Below the pieces are notes generated by a model. The model worked only from the letters and a program-made list of their open reading frames with translations. It had not been told where the DNA came from and made no database searches. Source: Schistocephalus solidus (taxonomy: Eukaryota; Platyhelminthes; Cestoda; Diphyllobothriidea; Diphyllobothriidae). From it: 64,000 bases of DNA. The DNA lies in the NCBI GenBank assembly GCA_017591395.1, contig WEDG01005259.1, positions 177,001 to 241,000 on the forward strand, in the 5' to 3' direction. Both the position numbers and the translations under genes were made by a program. Below, piece by piece: positions 56,777-64,000 of this stretch; position 1 is the stretch's first letter, and the number at the start of each line of letters is the position of its first letter.

Positions 56777-58850
56777 CCTCTGCAGTTTTCAAAATGGGCA
56801 AGTTAGATGTATTATTAGCAACGATAACCTCGGATGAATTGGAGTCCTTCATATTCCTGAAAACACAATGCTTCATAGCCAGATACTCAAACGCAGCCTC
56901 GATAACCATGTCAGCCCGAGCAGGGTGTGAAATGTCCGTCACAGATTCGAGAATTTGAAGTAGTTCTCGTATGTATAAACCTGATTTGGTTGATGGCACA
57001 GAGCAATAAAACGTCATCGTTCATTGCAGGAGATCGCGAACAGCTGACTGCCTACGGTCAGCTGATTGAGGTATTTAATAAATTCAAAACGACCTGAGCC
57101 CTGTTGTCACCTGCTGTTGATCCCCAGAATTTTTGGTCCAGAACGGCTTAGAAGAGCGCAAAAACTTCGAAAAAAATGAAAAAAGTAGTAGTAATTACTT
57201 AGGTGACAGTGATCCAGGCTCCAGTTCCAGGGCGCGGCGGATTCTGCAAAGAGGAAATAGGAGAGAACAAGTCATTAAACGTCTTTCCATGATCTCCGGC
57301 ACCAAACATATTTCATAGAAAACTTCAGGCAATGACCAATAACGACGGGGAAACTTTGAGGCGAGGTGAAATGGTCTATAATTTTTTAACCTGCTTTGTT
57401 GTAGTTTTTCGTTTTATTGGTAAAGTAGTAAAATGAAAACACCTCTAAACTGTTATCCCGGCTCTCTCTTTGCAACTGTAAACTATGTAATAGGAATATA
57501 ACGGAAAGAGTGTCAAATGAAAGCTTTGCAAAAATGCCCGAAATTTAAATTGATCTTCTGCTCCATCAACTAAGAGAATTAAATCGTGGAAAATGCGCTT
57601 GTTGTCGTGTAGTTTGTTATCCCACCCACAATCCAGGGCCATAAATATCGTCAAAGTACGCTCTCGTGGACAAATAGAACCCTCTTCTGTACAGTAAGAT
57701 GAAAATAGTTTACTTGTTTCGATAAAAATCTTCATCAGCCCTAATAATTTGTATATTTAGATATGACGGACTTTAGAGTTATGAATTTCTTAAGAGGCCC
57801 TAGCCAAATATTTGTGTATTTGCACTCTTACTGGGACTGCGCAGTAAAGCGAATGCATATCCGTTTTCCGCTACTCGAGAGGTTTGCCGCGAAACTCGGG
57901 AAAATTCGATCGAATTCTTTGGCTATATTTTAGGATAGAAAAGGCTGACTAGGCGACGTTGTATCACTGATTTACATGGAAGGCCGTCCCAAGATGACGA
58001 ACACATTTTAGGATGTTAATATTCCGTTTAGCATCCTTCCGGCTACATGTATAATTCATATTTGGGAGGGTAGGGGGAAAGTGCTTAACCTATGTTTAGC
58101 TTTGCATGACCCTACGCTGATCGTCTCAATTCGAGCACAAACCCAATTTATGCCCCGTGCCCGCCTTGATAAAAATTGCTTTTTTTCTAGTAAAAGCTTC
58201 GGAGGCAGTTATTTCAATGTCATATATTTTGTTAATTTGATACTTTTGAAAATCGCACTATTGAATGGTATTAATAATACATAGAGCTTGCTTAGCATCC
58301 GTCACAGTCCTTTATGAGCAAAGGGAAGTTCTTGCACAGAGATATAAAGAGGTGTAAATAAGGCATTGGGAAGTTTTCAGAAAAACAAAAAATGCATGCC
58401 GTGTTAACAGATGGAAGAAGATCACGAAGCTACTTTAAAACCAAAATGTGCCCTTTCCTCGAGTACTGCACATGAACGCTTGAATTTTCCACTCTTGAAA
58501 TGTATGAATATACTAGTTAAAAGTACGCACAGGAAATCCACCATTAGACTACCATTGAAAGTACTTATTTTGATTCGTGGTATTCATTGATTCCACTCCT
58601 TGGCCGCGTAAAGCAGCCGCGAGAATTCGACTCATTAGGAGGTCTCCACAGCCTCCGCACGCGGTTTCTGGTATCACTTTCAAGCCTTTCTCAGTACGGG
58701 GTTTCAGTTTTTCATTTTTGTAGCAAACGTCGTTGCCAGCCTGAACACCACAGTAAAGTTGCATGAAAAAAAAATCCACAGGTACAACCCCGTCTGCAAT
58801 CTCTATTTATAGCATTGTGTTAGCACGTGAAATGGAGACCGAAAACTTAC
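56777..58850. other. No recognised gene; intron candidate of the RalGEF gene
   Basis: 2 kb of AT-rich sequence directly downstream (on the - strand) of the RalGEF exon. The block at 58560-58720 has the look of a dispersed repeat, but no copy was found elsewhere in the window. Confidence 0.4.
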
Positions 58851-59024
58851 GCTTCATCCTCAGACAGGAGGGGCAGAGCGCGCAACCACGCAGCAAAATC
58901 CTTGTTTTCCACCAGACTGAACCGTTTGGCGGAGCGCTGCAATTCAATGAGCTTCGAGAGAACCGCGTATTCGCGTTTGTGTTTGTGAAAATTGATCAGC
59001 TGCCCTTCACGCTTGTCCACGTTA
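58851..59024 (-). CDS. RalGDS/RGL-type RasGEF domain exon
   Basis: A 174-bp exon on the - strand between AACTCCTGTCGCAG and GTAAGT, entering and leaving in phase 2. It encodes 58 residues: 'NVDKREGQLINFHKHKREYA', 'VLSKLIELQRSAKRF' and 'FAAWLRALPLLSEDEA'. The last helices of the CDC25-type RasGEF domain in Ral exchange factors read 'LINFEKRRREFEVIAQIKLLQ...F..W......LSE.E', so the match covers the whole exon. Such proteins load GTP on Ral GTPases in response to Ras. Only this exon is convincing. The preceding exon with the 'VPYLGTFLTDL' motif was looked for to the right and not found. Codon choice is clean and there are no stops, so this is probably a live gene spanning more than the window shows. 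Confidence 0.8.
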
Positions 59025-60025
59025 CTGCGACAGGAGTTGGAGGTTTTATTTTTTCTGCGAAATCCCATGATAACTGGAGTCTCGGATCTAAGGGTTGATC
59101 TAGAGGTTGCAGTCCCACCCGGACAGCTGGTTATGCTGGCCTCTCGTTTATGGCGATAAGGGAGACCGGGCTCACCGTTGGAATCCTGAAGGAGGAACGC
59201 GCGAGAGAACAAAAAAATGGGCTAACGAGTTCATCTGAATGGAGGGCCACTAGGGTCTCGTTGTTCATGCACATGCATACTGCGGATATTTTCAACAGGG
59301 AAAATACATCAAATGCATACTGAGGGAGAAGTGGGTTGTGTGGGTACAACCAAGCTAAGTGCTTTTATGATAGGGAAATATTCTCAATGATTGGTTGTGC
59401 GAGAATTTAGATAGTCTCTACACACGGAGCTCGAATTAAAAAAAGGATGTGCGGATTTCCGTCCTGCAGTCAGAACAATGCAGGTATACGCCGCCCTCAT
59501 GAGAGACAAGTCAGGAAAAATGACAGAAAATTCAAAAGTTCGGTTGAACCAAGGTAATTCGGGGAATTTCCGGGTGACACCCGCGGCATCCGCTTTGCAG
59601 GCTGATCCATGTCTCTCTTCCCAGACGCATGCCAACAAAGAGCTTGAATGACTAACCTCGCATCTTCAGGATAAAAAAGCGATCACAGCGGACTACCCAT
59701 TAAACTGGAGTACCCTGTTGTTGGGTGGCGGGTTTTAGTTGACAGACTGGTGAATCCCAATCAGTCCCGTAGTTAGCACAAGGCCACGTGCATTACGGGG
59801 TTCTCATGCCCATGTCTGACCGTAACCCTTTGCAATCTAAAATACATTTCAGAATTTCATTTAACATTTAATAAGACAAGTCAAATGCTGTATTTTTCCC
59901 GCGAGATCTGTGCTCATGTTTACTACTTACGAAAAACGCGACAGAACTGACCATTGAGTAAAGCTGGCTAATTAGGACACAGGCATCCATCCGCAATGTA
60001 TACGGCTTTGCTCCCTATCCGGGGA
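59025..60025. other. Intron of the RalGEF gene, no exon recognised
   Basis: No RasGEF motif is found. A repeat segment near 59765-59815 resembles 50420-50475. Confidence 0.4.
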
Positions 60026-60325
60026 ACTTAGGTTTAGGATCAAGCCGTGGGGTTAGTGCTAAGTTTGTGGTTAGAGTTAAGGTTAGGGTCAAGCGTAGGT
60101 CAAGGGTTAAGCTCTGAGTTCGTGGCAGCAGTAGGATTTAAGTTAGGGGTAGGGCTAAGGTTATGATAGAGGTAAACATTTAAGGCTTTGTGGTTGGGTT
60201 AAGCCACGGGATTGTTTTACCCTCTCCTGAAATTGATCATAAGGCCACCTAAATTAAGGGAACCTATTCCTGTTCTCGTGACCTGATCAGGCGACCATAT
60301 AAGTCATCCTTACAGACTATTGCTA
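60026..60325 (+). repeat. Dispersed repeat with TTAGGG-like array
   Basis: 60030-60200 is a degenerate run of GGTTAGG/GGTTAAG-like units (GGTTAGAGTTAAGGTTAGGG near 60070). It is followed at 60265-60315 by a flank ending CGACCATATAAGTCATCCTTAC, shared with 61460-61482 and, more loosely, 35860-35895. Confidence 0.62.
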
Positions 60326-61415
60326 GCTTACTTGCCGTTGTAGACTGTGGAGTAGGAGGGGGGTAGGATGATCAGCTGATAATTGACCTAGCGGCTCTAC
60401 CACTCCCACTCGGACGGTGGAGATCGGGAATAGTCAAATCGCGTTTTGCTCATTTCATGACTGAGAGAAGAACACTCGCTGTTTTTTAGCTGTGGAGCAA
60501 CAATTACAAGCCCTTCTAGACGACCACGTGAAAGGCCATTTATACATGCTGCACATGGAATACTGAGGAGAGCGAGAGGATAAACAGGCAAGTTCAAACT
60601 AGCTTAACATAATCAATTGCCATCCCGTCAGCCTAGTATTATATGGTTAAATGAGTTCACGGGGAGCACCAAGAAGCCCTTCTACTTTTTTGACCATCGG
60701 GCAGAATCGAAGAGTTAGAGCCTATTAGCCAGGCCCTGATCTAGATTCTTGCATTTCCATAGTACATGCGGGGCAATATTGGCCGGTGAATACGGTCCAA
60801 AAATTACACCATGAGCCGCCTTCTTGAACGTTGATCACACACATAAACTAAAAAGGTGCGGCTGTTGCGTACGAGGAAAGGCATTGGAGATCAACCTGAC
60901 ACAGCTGAGTGCTATATCGACTTATTTTACTAGAAGTTCATCACTTTCATGTACATCGTCGGAGCTTTAATAGTAGTTGGCAGGTGAACGAAGTTATCTA
61001 TTCAGTGTCAAAAGACGACGTGGAGATAATAATCCTGGCTTTGGACCGGAATGACTTACCATTCGATGTAGCCTAGAAGTTCAAAATAAACCTGTTAAAT
61101 TTATGAAAAGATCACCAAATACTCTTGGGAGACTATGCGCAAGTCCATAAAACTCCTTGTAAAACTGTTGTTTACAGTTACTCTGGGTCGCTTGCAAGTT
61201 GTAGTGGAACACTGGGTTGACGAGATCATTGTTTGTTTGATGGCGCAATTTTCTCGGAAATCTGATCAGAAAATTACAAGAACAGTTGGAGCTTTGAGTT
61301 CTACAGAGGCAAAGCCAGCTTCCAGTCAGACAAACCGGCATGACTGCATTTTCCTTTTTAAGAAACAATCTTTTTATGTATTACAGACTTATTAGCACTA
61401 ATCACTCAAGTACCA
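60326..61415. other. No recognised gene
   Basis: About 1.1 kb. Open frames at 61081-61395 on both strands show no family motif. Confidence 0.4.
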
Positions 61416-61490
61416 ATTAAGGTGAGGGCGGGGCGCTCCTATACCCGTGTCCTGAGTAGGCGGCCATACAAGTCATCCTTACCGTGTGTA
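61416..61490 (+). repeat. Flank of the TTAGGG-like repeat family, array missing
   Basis: GGGGCGCTCCTATACCCGTG and CGGCCATACAAGTCATCCTTAC match the right flanks of the copies at 35840 and 60265, without the array itself. Confidence 0.55.
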
Positions 61491-63099
61491 CGATTAGAGT
61501 ACTTCAACCATGACCGATTGGGGATTTTTCAACGAAAGCCAATTTCCGGTCTGAGAACCTGCCTTGTGATCTATGGCGAATAATCTGGAAGGCTGATGGC
61601 ATGAAGGTACTGTCCGTGTGCCGGGGGGGCGACCAACAAGAGTTTTACTGATGAGGCCATTGGGGCTAACGAGAGCGGTACCCAATAGGACAAGGTCAAA
61701 TTATGCAATCTTGTGGCCCACTGGGAGGTGAAGGTTAACACCTGTGAGCTTAGCACGTATCCATCGGGACGTCCATTGTGTACCGAACCAGACACTACTG
61801 AAGCAGCATAAAGAGCAGGAAGAAAGCAATCGGATCAGATCTACTAGGAATTGTACTAGGGAGGAGGGCTTGATGCATGATACAATGCAAAACATCGATG
61901 CAACGTAGATAAGGGGTTGAAGGGACTGGAGGCTTCCTTCCTAAGTGAGTGCCTACAGGGTAAAAATAACGACAAGAGCTCGCGGTGTCTACCAGACAAT
62001 CTTGACCCTAAGTCATGAGTGTTAAATGAGATCTGTCAGGGACGATCACTTCTGAATAGCAGGGTAAAATAGTGAGAGTCCAGCCAATATAGTGACGGCT
62101 ACAGAGATAAAAAAGATCCAATCCCACCGGAGAGTAGAATTGGGAAACCCTGTACGCATAACCCTTTCAAATCGTCCTTCATTTGGTAAATTACATCAAT
62201 TTAGTGCACGCGGTAAAAGTATCGATCTTAGCCGGTGTCAGAAAAGATGCAAAATTGAAAACTAGTATGCATTTATGAATTTCAGACTATGTACCATGTT
62301 AAACAGCACATATCCGTTTATGCCGGAAATATATGCGGCCTGAGAGTAGCTTACAGATTCCTCGCCTCAATAACGGGCGGTTAAATATACAAAGTAAGAA
62401 AATGGTAAAAGTTCCCATACCTTTTAGCGACAAATAATTCGCCATTTTGAGACTTCCTCAGGAATTTATTTGCAAATTAGCAAACGAGATTACCTTAACC
62501 TTTTGTGGTGAACCACTTTTGTTCTTAAAATCCATTTACCCCTTAGTCTATTCCTACCCTTAACCATGTGCATAAAATTACGGTAGAGTTTTCAGGTTTG
62601 TGCCGGATCTAACAAGAAGTCGTTGGTGTTTGAGCTGCTCTGTTAAATAAATTTTCTCGGTACAGATTGCTTGTGATCCTGTAAATGCCTTGCGTGCCGA
62701 ACACGGGCTATCATTCAGAAAGCTCAGTTCCTGAAAGCAAACAGTAATATGGTGGACCCTGGTAAATCCATCCGCCTGGAGCCATAAATATTCGGACTAA
62801 ATAGACACCTGGTCCAATTATTCAGAGTTAAAACCGTGCGAAACGAGTGAGTTCTTCCCTTCTCTTTTTCAATTTTGGCGGTGTTCCCTTACATCCTTCG
62901 AGGAAGGCGCACTCACCTACTTTGCCTTCCTGTCGTATTACGTTTGTGCCTGTTGACTTTAGTATACCCGTGTACTCTGCTATCTATTCCTTACTAGAGA
63001 TGGGCAATTGAGTTTTGACGCACTCCTGTAGGAAAATCTAGCAATTTAGGGCTAAAAGTCTTGGTTATCAACGAGCGAGTGATGTGAATATGTAGATTA
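61491..63099. other. No recognised gene
   Basis: 1.6 kb of unassigned AT-rich sequence. Confidence 0.4.
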
Positions 63100-63258
63100 C
63101 TATTACCGGCAAAGACAAGGGAGACTGGAGTGGTCATTTCTGGCTCATTAGTCGTCATCAGCCAGTCATACCCAACCCGAGGTGGTGCACCACCCGAGGA
63201 TCGAACCCGCAACCCGTTGTGCAGATATCCAACGCCCTAACCATTGAGCCATGGGCTC
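63100..63258 (-). mobile_element. tRNA-derived SINE with hammerhead-like body, copy 1
   Basis: On the - strand the head carries a polymerase III A box TGGCTCAATGG (63241-63251) and B box GGTTCGATCC (63198-63207), 33 bases apart, as in tRNA genes. The body then reads GACTGG (63162-63167), CTGATGA (63155-63161), a weak stem, GAAA, and CCAGTC (63123-63128). It ends near GGTAATA at about 63102. The head lacks the paired acceptor stem of a real tRNA. The body is shared with 63862-64000, which makes this a SINE family. Confidence 0.75.
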
Positions 63259-63861
63259 TTTGTCTTGTCGGTTTAGATCGGGAACGAATACAGCATAATC
63301 CCAAAATATTTTACTCCCTTCAGGATGTCTGTTTTTCGAACAAGCTTTCTTTCTAGCCACCTGAAGTGGACCGCACTGTAAAACAATGTCTGCTTAAGCA
63401 GTATAAAATTTTACCCCTGATTTTCGATGTCCTTATAAATTCACATATATTTTACAGCAAACACGCACAAAATATTCTTTCTTGTAAATAAGGAAGGCTG
63501 GCTTATCCCGTTCAAGAAGACGTTCTTTAGGCCAATCGAACTTGATACTGGCAAGGCAATATCACTAGCTTTGTGTAGGTCAGTCAACAAACAACCTACT
63601 GCAAATGCAATACCCTCATAACCGCGTGCAACGCGTTCATTAATCCTGTCAATCACGTACGTAAATGTGATGCCTGACGGCAGGCGATCTTCTCGAACGC
63701 CTGACTACATATCCAGCAGTTGACGGAGGTAGTTGTGGATTACAGTTGACGCAGTAATGGAGTTATCTCACTATATGGTAACCGGAATTCTAAAATGTGT
63801 TGCCGATTCGAAAAGGTTAATTGAGTAGTTTTAATATTGTCACACAACATAAAAGGCAGAA
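63259..63861. other. Spacer between SINE copies, no gene seen
   Basis: AT-rich, nothing identified. Confidence 0.4.
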
Positions 63862-64000
63862 TGATATTACCGACAAAGACGAGGGAGACTGGAATGGCCA
63901 TTTCTGGCTTATTAGCCGTCGTCAGCCAGTCATACCCAATCACAAGTGGTGCACCACCCGAGGATCGAACCCACGACCCGGTGATCAGGAGTCCAGCGCT
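63862..64000 (-). mobile_element. tRNA-derived SINE, copy 2, cut by window end
   Basis: B box GGTTCGATCC at 63962-63971. The A-box part lies beyond the window edge. The body matches copy 1 over its whole visible length ('GGGTATGACTGGCTGA', 'GCCAGAAATGGCCATTCC', 'CAGTCTCCCTCGTCTTTG'). Confidence 0.75.
63887..63931 (-). ncRNA. Hammerhead-like fold inside SINE copy 2
   Basis: Stem I GACTGG (63926-63931) pairs perfectly with CCAGTC (63887-63892). Directly inside are CTGACGA (63919-63925), a hairpin GGCT-AATA-AGCC as stem II flanked by a C-A mismatch, GAAA, and a palindromic ATGGCCAT as stem III leading to T before stem I. This is the full three-way layout of a hammerhead with an AUU-type cleavage site. 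The C-A pair next to the core and the non-GUC triplet lower the odds of activity. Copy 1 keeps stem I and CTGATGA but has lost U before the cleavage base. Confidence 0.42.

Noticed and set aside
58549..58779. Next RalGEF exon (Cys/Lys-rich frame)
   Set aside because: No acceptor gives the required phase, and the sequence does not resemble the residues after the RasGEF domain.
59384..59638. RasGEF exon with the 'VPYLGTFLTDL' motif
   Set aside because: A short 'VYLH' and an upstream AG were noticed, but the rest does not match the motif.
63198..63258. A tRNA gene on the - strand
   Set aside because: A and B boxes are present, but acceptor and other stems do not pair and the segment continues into a shared SINE body.

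Overview
The window is eukaryotic and looks like flatworm DNA, most likely a tapeworm (possibly diphyllobothriidean). It is AT-leaning, gene-poor and packed with decayed retroelements. The evidence for a flatworm is the mix of very short and very long introns, several Penelope-like elements with GIY-YIG endonuclease tails, and RTE-type LINEs whose C-termini carry degenerate C2H2 fingers repeating a 'GLVGHLRIH'-type segment. I associate that last architecture with cestodes from memory and could not run a search, so the taxon is an inference.

Two host genes are visible. The first, on the + strand at 16803-23367, can be assembled into 13 exons that join in frame into a 391-residue protein. I identify it as the DNA polymerase delta third subunit (POLD3/p66). 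It has the N-terminal 'IVTYK' helix region, the Lys/Ser-rich middle, the 'DDDGFLITEKVWEG' block and a C-terminal PCNA-binding box 'QSTLMNFF', followed by AATAAA. Ten of its twelve introns are 26-58 bp. Intron 11 is 4.3 kb because two antisense RTE elements sit in it, one nested in the other with a 12-bp target-site duplication. The second, on the - strand, is seen through one convincing exon (58851-59024) encoding the end of a RalGDS/RGL-type RasGEF domain. A Ser/Thr-rich exon candidate 12.7 kb downstream (45879-46119) has a matching splice phase.

Layout, left to right. 1-9.7 kb: three decayed - strand LINEs of the CR1/Jockey type. 10.8-11.8 kb: Ty3/gypsy pieces in head-to-head orientation. 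14.7-16.2 kb: a Penelope-like element. 16.8-23.4 kb: POLD3 with the nested RTEs. 23.8-31.0 kb: Penelope tail, RTE endonuclease/linker, a gypsy gag-pol remnant and a second Penelope tail, all on the - strand. 33.5-34.9 kb: a BEL/Pao remnant. 35-52 kb: dispersed repeats, TTAGGG-like arrays, a perfect 181-bp tandem duplication, RTE zinc-finger tails and three hammerhead-like motifs. 52.3-54.5 kb: a + strand LINE. 54.7-56.8 kb: an RTE zinc-finger tail, a repeat and an unexplained GC-rich open frame. 58.9 kb: the RalGEF exon. 60-64 kb: more repeats, ending in two tRNA-derived SINE copies that contain a hammerhead-like fold.

No rRNA, CRISPR, prokaryotic operon or functional tRNA gene was seen. The most interesting material is the full POLD3 gene model with ultra-short introns, the dated nesting of RTE elements inside it, and the set of small self-cleaving-ribozyme-like motifs attached to SINE and Penelope-type repeats.
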